Below are positions 17,028-25,526 of a DNA stretch of 64,000 nt, one piece after another. A model generated the notes under the pieces. It saw only the letters and a program-made list of their open reading frames with translations, did no database searches and was not told where the DNA came from. This stretch comes from JALYXV01 sp963791545 (lineage in GTDB: Bacteria > Actinomycetota > Acidimicrobiia > Acidimicrobiales > Palsa-688): assembly GCA_963791545.1 (NCBI GenBank), contig CAWBSR010000009.1, forward strand, positions 124,001 through 188,000, read 5' to 3'. Both the position numbers and the translations under genes were made by a program. Position 1 is the stretch's first letter; each line of letters opens with the position of its first letter.

Positions 17028-18340
17028 ATCGACTCCTTGTTGTCAACGGACATGGACACGGAAACAAGAACGGGAACCGGTTCGCCGCCCCCGGCGGCGG
17101 CGCGGTCGGGCTCGGTGGGCAAGCGCATCGAATACCGGGTGCTCAGGGCCGAGATGATTCCCATGGCCCCGCACAACCACCAGAAATTGCGGCCCAGGTG
17201 CTGGTAGAGGAGCACCCCGAGAACCGGTCCGACCGCCTGGCCGAGGCCGAAGGTGGCCAGGGCGCTGCCGAGGTAGCGACCCTCCAGACCCGCAGGCGCC
17301 GCCTTGGCGGGCCACGCGAATACCGTCGGGCCACCGATCATCTGACCCACTTCGTTCACGACCGTCGCCGCCACGACCATGAAGATCCCGCCCGGCAAGC
17401 CGTACCCGATGAGTCCGATCCCGAGCAGTAAGGAGCCAAGGGCGCCGGCTCGATAGGCCGGCCAGTGTTGGGTCGCCTTGGTTACCTGGAGCTCCGAGGT
17501 CACCATGACGATGACGCCGATAGTGATGACGGTGCTGTAGATCACGGTCGGGAATCCCTCGTCGCGCAGGGTCAGTGGCAGCACCGCGAAAAGCTGCACG
17601 TGGACCATGGCATTGGTCAGCATCGACGTGAGGAACACCACGAATCGCCGGTCGGAGACGATCGCCCGATACCGGCCAAGGCCCTCCCCGCCGTCCCCGG
17701 CGGCCCGGGCCGGAGCCCCTTCAGCTGCCGCCACGCGAGCGGGCGCCGGCAGGAGCACCAACGCAACCGCCGCGCACAGCACCGACGTGGTGGCGTCCAC
17801 CCAGAAGATCAGGTTCCAGGAAACGGCCACCAGCGCCGCCGCCACCAACGGACCGATCATGAGCCCGAGGTTCAAGGCCAGCCGGTTCATCGCCATGATC
17901 ATCACCTGTCGCGACGCCGGCACCATTCCGGTCAGCAGGGTGGCTGCCGCGGGCCGGTACGCCTGGGTCATGGCGCCCGCCAGCACCACCACGGCCACGA
18001 TGGCCAGGTACGACCCCAGCAGAGTGACGACCACCGTGAAGAACGCCGCCCCCAACATCGACACGACGATCGTCACGCGGGGCGTGAGCCGGTCGCTCAA
18101 CCCTCCGCCCACGATGACGCCGATCACGGCGCCGATCCCGTAGCCGCCCAGGGCGACCCCGGCCTGACCGAGCGTGAAGCCGCGGTGCACCAGGTACAGA
18201 ACCAGGAAGAGCTGCAGGAAGGCTGCGAACTGGTTCACGGTGACGCCCAGCAGAAGGAACCGGACCGCGACCGGACTCTCTTTGAAGGTCCGCCACGGAC
18301 CCACCGAATCGGCGGTCGTCGCCGCCGCCCCCGCTGTCAC
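17024..18340 (-). CDS. MFS transporter of the N-N biosynthesis operon
   Basis: 438 residues from a GTG at 18338-18340 that overlaps the stop of the ATP-grasp gene (GTGA), preferred to a start 24 nt further upstream. Twelve predicted membrane helices; the motif A-like loop GGGLSDRLTPRVTI is present, and the protein resembles MDR-type MFS exporters. Flanked on both sides by ATP-grasp genes with overlaps, so it is very likely the exporter (self-protection) of the small molecule made by this cluster. Export rather than import is inference. Confidence 0.88.
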   Translation of the reverse strand: MTAGAAATTADSVGPWRTFKESPVAVRFLLLGVTVNQFAAFLQLFLVLYLVHRGFTLGQAGVALGGYGIGAVIGVIVGGGLSDRLTPRVTIVVSMLGAAFFTVVVTLLGSYLAIVAVVVLAGAMTQAYRPAAATLLTGMVPASRQVMIMAMNRLALNLGLMIGPLVAAALVAVSWNLIFWVDATTSVLCAAVALVLLPAPARVAAAEGAPARAAGDGGEGLGRYRAIVSDRRFVVFLTSMLTNAMVHVQLFAVLPLTLRDEGFPTVIYSTVITIGVIVMVTSELQVTKATQHWPAYRAGALGSLLLGIGLIGYGLPGGIFMVVAATVVNEVGQMIGGPTVFAWPAKAAPAGLEGRYLGSALATFGLGQAVGPVLGVLLYQHLGRNFWWLCGAMGIISALSTRYSMRLPTEPDRAAAGGGEPVPVLVSVSMSVDNKESI

Positions 18341-19758
18341 AGCGCCGCCCGTGAGCCCGCCCAACCGCCGGCGGCCGGGCTGACCAACACGCCCCCGCCG
18401 ACCGGCGACCCGACCAGCGCCCGCCCCCCAGCCCCAGCCCCGGCCCCAGCCCCGGCGCCAAACGCGGCGGGCTCCAGAAGCAGCGCCTGGCCGGCCTCGT
18501 CCAGCGCCGCCTCACACGCGGCCGGGGAATCGCCGACCGCCACCACCTGGGCCAGCCGGCACTCCCACGCCGACCCTCGGGGTGGCAGGACCACATGCTG
18601 GCCGGGCTCGGCCAGTGGTACGGCCCGCTCAATCTCGGGAGGCAGCGATGCGACATCGAAGGAAACGGACCCGACCGTGACCTCGCGCGGCGGGTAATAG
18701 AAGCGGATGGCGGCGACGGCCCGGCGGGGCCGCGACAGGTCCGGGGTCCGGCCGCATGCGATGGCGGCCGCTATCAGGCTGAGGTCGGTTCCGGTGGCCA
18801 GCTGGCCCAGGTAGGGAATGAGGTCGCCCCCCAACCGGGCGTTGATCTCGATGATCTTGAAGCCGCCGGCCGTCAAGCGCAGCTCCACGTGGGTCATGCC
18901 GGTGTGGAAACCGACCGCGCCGTGGGCCCGGGTCAGCACCTCGGCCAGCTCGCGATCCTCCAGGAGCGGATCGCCGGCGTCGACCAGGTGCCCGGTCTCC
19001 TCGAAGGCGGGTAGGAAACCGGACCGCTTCCGCGCCACGGTGACCGCCGCGACCCGGCCGTCGAAGCAGGCGCAATCGACGGAGATCTCGGGCCCGTCCA
19101 GGTACTCCTCGACCAGCACGCCGTCGGCGAACGACACGTTGGCCTCGGGCAAGGTGACCTCACGGGCATACCGGTAGCTCTCCGAAAGCTGAGCGGGCGA
19201 GTCGGCTCGGGTGACTCCGAAGCTGGCCGCCAATGCCCGGGGCTTGAGGACCACCGGGTAGCCGAACCTGGCGGCCGCCCGGTAGGCCTCCTCCAGGGTC
19301 CCCACCGCGACCGACCCCGCCTGGGCGACGCCGGCCGCCGCCAGCGCCTGGCGGGTCTGCCATTTGTCGCGGCAGCGGGTCACCGCCTCGACAGGGCTGG
19401 TCGGCAGGCCCAGCGCCGTCGCCAGCTCGGCAGTGGCCTCGATGCGGGCCTCGTCGAAGCAGACCACTCCGGACACGGGACCGGCAGCGGCCAGCTCCCG
19501 GGCGGCGACGATCATGGCCCGGCTGTCCTGGGTGTTGACCCCGGTGTGGCCGAACAGGTACCGGGCCTCCCAGGTGGGCTCGGTGGTCCGCCCGGCGCCC
19601 CCCAGGAACAGCCACACCCGGTAATAGGGGGCGACCGACTGGAAGAAGGGCTCCCGGGAACTGGCACCCAGGCTGGAAACCACGATGAGGAGGGGCCGCC
19701 CGTCGGGCGGGGTCGTGAGCGGCGCGGCGGCCGAAGGGTAGGGAATGGCGTGCGTCAT
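18337..19758 (-). CDS. ATP-grasp ligase (first of two in the N-N biosynthesis operon)
   Basis: 473 residues from the ATG at 19756-19758, with AAGGAG 7 nt upstream and 14 bp after the N-hydroxylase stop. ATP-grasp signatures: YPVVLKPRALAASFGV, VLVEEYLDGPEISVDCAC and the metal site HVELRLTAGGFKIIEINARLGG followed by ipyl. Resembles L-amino-acid ligases and carbamoyl-phosphate-synthase-like ligases. The last 30 residues form a Gly/Ala (GAGAGAG) tail from a short DNA repeat. Presumed to form an amide between an amino acid and the N-N product of the upstream enzymes; substrate unknown. Confidence 0.87.
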   Translation of the reverse strand: MTHAIPYPSAAAPLTTPPDGRPLLIVVSSLGASSREPFFQSVAPYYRVWLFLGGAGRTTEPTWEARYLFGHTGVNTQDSRAMIVAARELAAAGPVSGVVCFDEARIEATAELATALGLPTSPVEAVTRCRDKWQTRQALAAAGVAQAGSVAVGTLEEAYRAAARFGYPVVLKPRALAASFGVTRADSPAQLSESYRYAREVTLPEANVSFADGVLVEEYLDGPEISVDCACFDGRVAAVTVARKRSGFLPAFEETGHLVDAGDPLLEDRELAEVLTRAHGAVGFHTGMTHVELRLTAGGFKIIEINARLGGDLIPYLGQLATGTDLSLIAAAIACGRTPDLSRPRRAVAAIRFYYPPREVTVGSVSFDVASLPPEIERAVPLAEPGQHVVLPPRGSAWECRLAQVVAVGDSPAACEAALDEAGQALLLEPAAFGAGAGAGAGAGGRALVGSPVGGGVLVSPAAGGWAGSRAAL

Positions 19759-19772
19759 CACCGGCTCCTTTT

Positions 19773-21035
19773 TCAACCCCATGAGATCGGGCACAGGTCG
19801 TCGCGGACCTCGAACAGCTGGCGTCCGAACATCGAGTTGAGGACGATGGCGGCTCGAATAGGCAGCAGGGTCAGGTTGGCGTCGGGGACGCCGTGGCTCA
19901 TCCGAGCCCGGTTGAGGGCGTAGATGCGGTGGTCACCGCCGCCGTTCCAGCGCAGCGAGTAGTCGGGTTCGAGGATCATTTCGCCCGCCTCGTCCACGGC
20001 GATGCGGGCGTCGAGGTCGTCGTCGAAGGGGACGTCGACCGCCTCCCGCCCCACCGCCACCACCACATGGCGGACCCGCTGCTCCTCTTTGCCCTCGGTG
20101 GTGACGCACTTGAGAACGAGGTCGTCGCCCTCGATGGCGCCGGTGGTGACATCCCGGCCCGGCAGCAACGTGACCGGGAAGCGGCCCAGTTCCAGCATGC
20201 GGTCGTAGTTGGCCTGGTACAAGACCCGCAGCACACCCGGAGTGAGGGCGTCGCCGGTGGGGTTCTGCTCCTCGACCAGGCGGCGGCGCGACGTGCGGGA
20301 CAGGTCCTGGAGGAACTGCTGGTGGGCGGGCCGGTAGAACTCGTTGGCGACCGGGGAATCGTCGATGGTCATGAACCACTGCCGCCGCCCCAGCCACCGG
20401 ATGTCGGTGAACCCGGCGTGCAGCAGCCGCAGCACCGCTTCGATGCCGGTCTGGCCGCCGCCGACCACGGCCACCGGGGCGTCGAGGTGGTGGCTCATGG
20501 CGGCCAGGTTGCGGCCCAGATGGTCGGCGATCATGGCCCGCTCCGGGGGTAGCCACGCCAGGCCCGGGGGGTTCACCGGCCGGGTCCCGACGCCGACGAC
20601 GAGGTGCTGGCTTCGCGCCACGGGCCGGCCCAGGGAGTGGACCACGAAACCGTCGCCGTCGAAGGAGACGCGGTCGATGGTGACGCCGTAGTGGAGGTTG
20701 TCTATCTGCTGGGACGACCAGACCAAATAGTTCATGTACTCCCGGCGGGGAATGAAGTCGAACTGGGCGTTGAGCAGGGCAAACAGGCGGCCGGTACTCA
20801 CCAGGTAGTTGAGGAAGCTGAGCTTGTGGGTCGGGTCGACGAGGGACACAAGGTCCTTCAGCCACGACGTCTGCATGCGGACCCCGGGGTGGAGGAGGTC
20901 GGCGTGCCACGTCGGTCCCGGTTGCTTGTCGAACAGGGCGATTCCGCCCTCGGTGGCGGGGTACAGCGCCGCCAGGCTGAGGCTGGCAGGCCCCGCCCCG
21001 ATGCCGACGGTGTGGTACCACGGCGTCCTGGTCAT
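19773..21035 (-). CDS. L-lysine N6- (or L-ornithine N5-) monooxygenase
   Basis: 420 residues, family of IucD/SidA/PvdA flavin N-hydroxylases. FAD site GIGAGPASL (11-19), NADPH site VVGGGQTG (190-197), and the family blocks WHADLLHPGVRMQTSWLKDL and LSFLNYL around 43-77. The product is N6-hydroxylysine or N5-hydroxyornithine using NADPH and oxygen. TAGGAG precedes the ATG, 1 bp after the FAD oxidase stop. No siderophore synthetase (IucA/NRPS) is nearby; the neighbours are instead a cupin and a MetRS-like enzyme, which in s56-p1 and triacsin clusters use N6-hydroxylysine to build a hydrazine. Lysine is therefore the favoured substrate (inference). Confidence 0.9.
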   Translation of the reverse strand: MTRTPWYHTVGIGAGPASLSLAALYPATEGGIALFDKQPGPTWHADLLHPGVRMQTSWLKDLVSLVDPTHKLSFLNYLVSTGRLFALLNAQFDFIPRREYMNYLVWSSQQIDNLHYGVTIDRVSFDGDGFVVHSLGRPVARSQHLVVGVGTRPVNPPGLAWLPPERAMIADHLGRNLAAMSHHLDAPVAVVGGGQTGIEAVLRLLHAGFTDIRWLGRRQWFMTIDDSPVANEFYRPAHQQFLQDLSRTSRRRLVEEQNPTGDALTPGVLRVLYQANYDRMLELGRFPVTLLPGRDVTTGAIEGDDLVLKCVTTEGKEEQRVRHVVVAVGREAVDVPFDDDLDARIAVDEAGEMILEPDYSLRWNGGGDHRIYALNRARMSHGVPDANLTLLPIRAAIVLNSMFGRQLFEVRDDLCPISWG

Positions 21036-21036
21036 G

Positions 21037-22116
21037 TCATGCTCCTATCGATTCGAGGGATTGCGAGGGGACAACGAGTTGGCGGGCCGCCTCGGCACTG
21101 GCGGCCAGAGCCGTTTTTGCGGACCCCCCGGAGCCACCGGTAAACGTCCAGAGGGCGCCGCCGATGGCGGGAACGCCTCGCAAGGCGAGGACTGGGGGTT
21201 CGCAGTAACAATCGGTCGCATTGATGCTTGAGAGGGGAAAAAGGGGCGCCAGGTGGGGCAGCCGGGTGCGGGCCAGTTCCGCCGCGGTCCGTTGGAGGTC
21301 TGGGCTGGCTGCCCGCAGGCCGGGAACCTGATCCCACGCGTGGGTGGCCACGCCGAGCAGCAGATCCCCGCCCGGTGACGGGCGGCCGTAGAGACCCGTG
21401 CTCTCGTCGACGAACGGCGGAGGTGTCGGGCCCGAGACCCGGAAGTTGGTGTACTGGATCGCCTTGGTTCGCAGGCCCGCGGTATCAAGGCCGTTGCTGG
21501 CCAGGAGGCTGGGCGTCCACGCTCCGGTGGCCAGCACGACCGTGTCGTAGCAGCTGGCCTGGTCCTCGCCGCTGGCAGTGACGGCGAGGCCGTCGCCGAT
21601 CATCTCGATTGTCGCCAGCGCCGACGCCGAAACGGTCACCCGGCGGCGAGCCCCGAGATCGATCAGCAACGCTGCCCGCAACCGGGCGGGCGAGACACAG
21701 CCGGCGCGCCGCTCGATGATCCCAACCGTGTCGCCGGGTAGCCAGGCCCAGCCGGTATCGGCCAATTCCTGCCTGGTGGCCAGGCGAACCGAACCCGGCG
21801 CGGCGGCGTCGACTTCTCTTATTTCGTGGTCCACATCCTGGTCGCCGGCCCGCAGGTAGCACGAGCCGGTCTCGCGAAACTGCGACCACTGCCGCAGGAC
21901 GGCGCTGGCCCGCAACTCGGCCAGGCTCTCGATGGCGAGGCGGCGCTGGGCCGGGTGGCGCTCGTAGGCGCGCACCACGCCGCCCGAATGCTCGGTGGCA
22001 TCGCACCACCCGTCGACGCCGGCCCACAGGTCAATGCCTTCGACCTCGCGATGGCGGGCGAGGCGCCAGGCCAGCAGCGTTCCCGCCAGGCCGCCTCCGG
22101 CAATGCAGACTCTCAT
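21037..22116 (-). CDS. FAD-dependent amino-acid oxidase (glycine oxidase/DAO-like)
   Basis: 359 residues from the ATG at 22114-22116, overlapping the MetRS-like stop by 4 bp. N-terminal Rossmann FAD motif RVCIAGGGLAGTLLAWRL, mid-protein VVLATGAWTPSLL, and C-terminal FTGGSGGSAKTALAA, the D-amino-acid-oxidase superfamily plan. In hydrazinoacetic-acid pathways an enzyme of this type cleaves the lysine side of N6-(carboxymethylamino)lysine oxidatively, releasing hydrazinoacetic acid. The position next to the N-hydroxylase and MetRS-like gene supports the same job here (inference). Confidence 0.88.
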   Translation of the reverse strand: MRVCIAGGGLAGTLLAWRLARHREVEGIDLWAGVDGWCDATEHSGGVVRAYERHPAQRRLAIESLAELRASAVLRQWSQFRETGSCYLRAGDQDVDHEIREVDAAAPGSVRLATRQELADTGWAWLPGDTVGIIERRAGCVSPARLRAALLIDLGARRRVTVSASALATIEMIGDGLAVTASGEDQASCYDTVVLATGAWTPSLLASNGLDTAGLRTKAIQYTNFRVSGPTPPPFVDESTGLYGRPSPGGDLLLGVATHAWDQVPGLRAASPDLQRTAAELARTRLPHLAPLFPLSSINATDCYCEPPVLALRGVPAIGGALWTFTGGSGGSAKTALAASAEAARQLVVPSQSLESIGA

Positions 22117-23489
22117 GGCCGTTGCCGACTCTGCGCGTCGCCGGTGACCGCCCCCAGGATGGGCCCCGGTTCGCGCCCCGCCGCCAGGAGGGAGACGAGG
22201 CAACGGGAGGCCAGGGCGGGATCGAAGCCGATCCATTCCAACGCCTGCTCACCGCGTCGGCGTTCGTCGTCGAGTAGCGCCGCCGGGAGTGGTGACCGCG
22301 CCGGGTCGGGGTGGCCCGCGAGGAGTGGTTGCACCAGGTCGCGGAATGCGGCGAACGATTCGCGGGTGAAGTCGGTTGAATAACGGTCGGGGCGGGCCCA
22401 GGCCAGGTACAGCCGGACGATCGCCGGGTTCTCGTCGGCCAGGAACTCGTGGGCCCAGATGGCGTGGTTGCGGCTGGTCGAGAACTTTTTCCCCTCCAGG
22501 GTCGAGAACTCGTTTATCACCAACCCCCGCAGGGGCAGGCGGTCGAGTCCGACCGCCGCGAACAAGGCGGGCCAGAACAACACGAAATAGAAGGTGTTGT
22601 CGATGCCGTGGAACTGCCACAGGTCAGCCACATCACGCCACGCCTCGACGCAGTCGTCCCGCGTCGCGGCAGTCGGGTTGAGTGCCCGGGCGACACCGTA
22701 AATCCAGGCCAATCCGACCTCGGCATAGACGTCGATGCGCAGTCCGGCCAGGCAGCCCTCGCCTTGGATACCCCAGTTGGTCGGATAGGCCAGCGGGATA
22801 TCCGGTAGCGGCGAGGCGAGATAGTGGGCGATGGTGTCACGGGCCCGGGCCGGGAGCTCGGCCCGCAGGTACAGGGCGATCAGTCGGGCGCGGTAGTCCT
22901 CGAGACGGAGAACGGGCACCGTGGCCACCAGCGGAACGGGCGCCCCGCCGCAACGGTCGCAGCTCACCAGTTGCAGCGTCTGGGCCGACGTGAAGCTGCC
23001 ACATCCCTCGCACGATCCACCGCTGGCGGTGGCTCCGCAGGTGGGGCAGGTGCCGGCGACATAGGAATGATGCAACGTCCGGCCGCAGTCGCCGCAGGCG
23101 TGGAGCACCGATTCGCCCATGGACACCGAACCGCGAGCGACCATGTCCTCGACCAACCCCGCGATGGCCGAGTCGTAGCCGGGTTCCTGCGGGTCGATGA
23201 AGGTGTCGTAGGCGATCCCGCCGCGGTCGAACGCCTCCAGGATCTGGCCGCGGAACCGGGCCATCATGGGCCCCGGATCGGCCCCTTGGAGTTCCGCCAT
23301 AGTGGCGATGTAGTTCTGACCGATGTCGATCCCGGCGACGGTCAGCACCTTCTCGCCCCGAGCCTTGGCGGCCCGAGCGGCGAGGTCCGAGGCGAGATAG
23401 GGGCCGGAAAGATGGCCTAAATGCAACGGCCCGTTGGCGGTCGGCGGGGGGATGGTGACGACCGTGACACGGGCGGGATTGTCAGTCAT
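22113..23489 (-). CDS. Methionyl-tRNA-synthetase-like N-N bond-forming enzyme
   Basis: 458 residues, class I synthetase fold. HLGH at 23-26 and KFSTSR at 335-340 stand for HIGH and KMSKS. Between them are four CxxC knuckles (C132/C135, C148/C151, C160/C163, C177/C180) as in two-zinc MetRS. Only about 115 residues follow KFSTSR, so the anticodon-binding part is short or lacking, arguing against a translation role. In s56-p1 and triacsin pathways, a cupin-MetRS didomain enzyme joins N6-hydroxylysine and glycine through an N-N bond. Here the cupin is a separate gene that overlaps by 8 bp. Confidence 0.88.
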   Translation of the reverse strand: MTDNPARVTVVTIPPPTANGPLHLGHLSGPYLASDLAARAAKARGEKVLTVAGIDIGQNYIATMAELQGADPGPMMARFRGQILEAFDRGGIAYDTFIDPQEPGYDSAIAGLVEDMVARGSVSMGESVLHACGDCGRTLHHSYVAGTCPTCGATASGGSCEGCGSFTSAQTLQLVSCDRCGGAPVPLVATVPVLRLEDYRARLIALYLRAELPARARDTIAHYLASPLPDIPLAYPTNWGIQGEGCLAGLRIDVYAEVGLAWIYGVARALNPTAATRDDCVEAWRDVADLWQFHGIDNTFYFVLFWPALFAAVGLDRLPLRGLVINEFSTLEGKKFSTSRNHAIWAHEFLADENPAIVRLYLAWARPDRYSTDFTRESFAAFRDLVQPLLAGHPDPARSPLPAALLDDERRRGEQALEWIGFDPALASRCLVSLLAAGREPGPILGAVTGDAQSRQRP

Positions 23490-23832
23490 TGCGCGTCTCC
23501 TCGTGCGGCATCCAGTAGGTGCTGAAGACCATCAATGGCATGTCCGCCGACAGGTTGTGCACCACGTGGGTTTCCATGCTCTCGAACAGGAAGGCATCGC
23601 CTTGGTTCACCGTCGCGGTGGTGCCCTTTACCTCGACGGCGCCCGAGCCGCGAACGACGACGGACAGCTCCTGCTCCGGGTGGCAGTCGGCGGGACTGCT
23701 GGCCCCCGGGGGCACCGTGTACCACATGTTCTGGAACGGCATCGAGTCTCCAAGGGAGTACTGCTCCCAGCGGGCCACCTCGATGTCGCGCACCAGATAC
23801 GACGCCGCATCTGTGTTGTCGAACGTACGCAT
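23482..23832 (-). CDS. Stand-alone cupin partner of the MetRS-like enzyme
   Basis: 116 residues from ATG 23830-23832 with a strong GGAGGAG site. Single cupin fold; metal ligands are expected from H51, E53 or E55, and H89 or H92 (CHPEQE and METHVVH). First gene of the seven-gene operon; its stop overlaps the MetRS-like start by 8 bp, suggesting coupled, stoichiometric synthesis. In known hydrazine-forming systems the zinc cupin domain is fused to the MetRS-like domain and catalyses the rearrangement giving the N-N bond. The separate gene here is consistent with a two-subunit version (inference). Confidence 0.87.
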   Translation of the reverse strand: MRTFDNTDAASYLVRDIEVARWEQYSLGDSMPFQNMWYTVPPGASSPADCHPEQELSVVVRGSGAVEVKGTTATVNQGDAFLFESMETHVVHNLSADMPLMVFSTYWMPHEETRND

Positions 23833-23971
23833 ATCTCCTCCGTCAGGCGTTCTCGACCAGAGGAAGAAGCCCGACATGTCCCGATTGATACCGGGGCGCA
23901 GGGGCGCTATCCGAACGTATAGACGTGGGTTCCGGGAGTACTTTTGGCAGCTCCAGGGTTACCGGTTCCCT

Positions 23972-24025
23972 GACCCATCACCCGTTCGTTGCGTCTCGGG
24001 TCTGACTGATGTTGTCTGATGGGTC
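23972..24025. repeat. 9-bp inverted repeat upstream of the N-N operon
   Basis: GACCCATCA at 23972-23980 and TGATGGGTC at 24017-24025 are exact inverted copies 36 bp apart, in the region between the divergent cupin and isoaspartyl-peptidase genes. They may be operator half-sites (about five helical turns centre to centre) or chance. No regulator gene of the operon is adjacent. Confidence 0.35.
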
Positions 24026-24959
24026 TATGAACGGATCGGGGACAACGTCGCCGCGGCGTCTCACCTCCGGAACAGAACAAACACGGGAGGTGGGAAAACT
24101 AGTCGGACCGGGTCTCGTCATTCACGGGGGTGCCGGCGCCCGCACTCCCGGCGAACAAGTCGCGGCACGCCAGGTGGAAGCGCTGGAGGTGGCACTGGCG
24201 GTGGGCTGGGCCATCATTTCGACGGGGGGCAGCGCCCTTCTGGCGGCGGTGGAAGCGGTGGCCTCGATGGAGGACAGCGGGGTCTTCAACGCCGGCCGGG
24301 GGGCGGTGCCGACCACCGAGGGCACAGTTGAGACCGACGCCGCAGTCATGGACGGCGCTACTGGAACCGCGGGGGCGGTATGCGCCGCCACCTGGCCCGC
24401 CAATCCCGTGCGGGCGGCGCTGGTCGTAGCCGGCCTCGAGGACGCCAGGGGCGGGCCGGTGCTGTTGGCCGGCGGAGGGGCCGACGGGTTGGCCCGGGCA
24501 GCCGGCTTGATGCCCCGCCGGCCGGGCCCCCCCAGCTGGGACGAAACCGCTCCTGCAGGCACGGTCGGCGCCGTCGTCGTCGATGGCGCCGGACATGTGG
24601 CGGCCGCCACTTCTACCGGCGGGCGCCCAGGCCAGCTTCCTGGCCGGGTGGGCGACAGCCCCATCCTGGGGGCCGGGACCTGGGCCGACGACGCCACCGC
24701 CGCGGTTTCGGCGACCGGCGACGGAGAAGCGTTCATCTTGGCCGGCTTCGCCCACCGGGTGGATTGGAAGCTGCGCGGGCAAGCGTCGTTGGAGGAGTCC
24801 GTCGGCGATGGGTTACAGGCCGTCTCGCGCCGGGGCGGCCTGGGCGGCGCGATTGCCGTGACCGCCGAGAGGACGTTCGTAGTTATGTTCGATACGGCCG
24901 CCATGGCCCGTGGATGGCGCGACGCCACGAAGGCCCGTGTCCGAATCGGCGGCAAGTAG
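24009..24959 (+). CDS. Isoaspartyl peptidase/L-asparaginase (Ntn hydrolase)
   Basis: 316 residues by the longest frame; the true start may be the ATG at 24027 or a later GTG, because the first 33 residues are low-complexity and the conserved fold begins at LVIHGGAGA. Autocleavage site is Gly184-Thr185 (APAGTVGAVVVD), with Thr185 as the N-terminal nucleophile of the mature beta chain, followed by AAATSTGG, and GVFNAGRGAV lies in the alpha chain. Removes isoaspartyl residues or hydrolyses asparagine/beta-aspartyl peptides. Divergent from the N-N operon; it may be unrelated or may process a beta-peptide product. Confidence 0.88.
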   Translation: MLSDGSMNGSGTTSPRRLTSGTEQTREVGKLVGPGLVIHGGAGARTPGEQVAARQVEALEVALAVGWAIISTGGSALLAAVEAVASMEDSGVFNAGRGAVPTTEGTVETDAAVMDGATGTAGAVCAATWPANPVRAALVVAGLEDARGGPVLLAGGGADGLARAAGLMPRRPGPPSWDETAPAGTVGAVVVDGAGHVAAATSTGGRPGQLPGRVGDSPILGAGTWADDATAAVSATGDGEAFILAGFAHRVDWKLRGQASLEESVGDGLQAVSRRGGLGGAIAVTAERTFVVMFDTAAMARGWRDATKARVRIGGK

Positions 24960-25060
24960 GATCAACGGGTGGCGGCAATCGAGTCGCTCAGCGTCGTGTC
25001 AACACCGCCAACGGAATCAGATCCGTCGGGGAAACGGCGCCCGGTCGGTAGCCTCGGGGC

Positions 25061-25495
25061 ATGGTGGATGTGCCCCTCGCCCGTCATCTCCTGCGGGCCA
25101 AGGATCTCGTTGACGGCCGGTATTTCGAGCCCCTTGTGGTCGCCGACCTGGCGCGGGCCGCCGGTCTCTCCCAGGCCTACTTCAGCCGGGAGTTCCGCCG
25201 GACCTTCGGCGAGTCGCCCCACCAGTACCTGTTGACCCGTCGCCTCGAGCGGGCCGCGTCACTGCTGCGAAGCACGGACCGACCGGTTACCGAAATCTGC
25301 TTCGCGGTGGGCCTGAACAGCCTGGGGTCGTTCACCACCAGCTTCGGCCGAGTCTTCGGCCTGCGGCCCCTCGCCTACCGCGCCGCTCACCCCCCCGCCG
25401 AGTCTCTGGTGCGGGTTCCGCAGTGCGTGGCGCGAGCGTACGGCCGACCGGGGAACCGCACGTTTCGAGAAGCCGGCGAGGTGGTCTCCTCCTAG
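25061..25495 (+). CDS. AraC family transcriptional regulator (short form)
   Basis: 144 residues; only the DNA-binding half of AraC proteins. Two helix-turn-helix units: LVVADLARAAGLSQAYFSREF near 25-45 and VTEICFAVGLNSLGSFTTSF near 75-95, then the GLRPLAYR closing motif. No ligand-binding domain. It is followed 31 bp later by a VOC protein, an arrangement frequently seen in actinobacteria where the small AraC protein controls the VOC gene. The C-terminal 35 residues are not conserved in type. Confidence 0.9.
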   Translation: MVDVPLARHLLRAKDLVDGRYFEPLVVADLARAAGLSQAYFSREFRRTFGESPHQYLLTRRLERAASLLRSTDRPVTEICFAVGLNSLGSFTTSFGRVFGLRPLAYRAAHPPAESLVRVPQCVARAYGRPGNRTFREAGEVVSS

Positions 25496-25526
25496 CGTTG
25501 GTGCTATCAACGACGTCAGGAGTGAC

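Noticed and set aside
17465..18697. Plus-strand frame opposite the MFS and ATP-grasp genes
   Set aside because: His/Arg/Gly-rich sequence without any motif; the minus-strand genes here have complete family signatures.
19773..21035. Siderophore (hydroxamate) pathway based on the N-hydroxylase
   Set aside because: No IucA/IucC, NRPS, acyltransferase or iron-uptake gene is close; the cupin/MetRS-like/FAD-oxidase neighbours fit a hydrazine route better.
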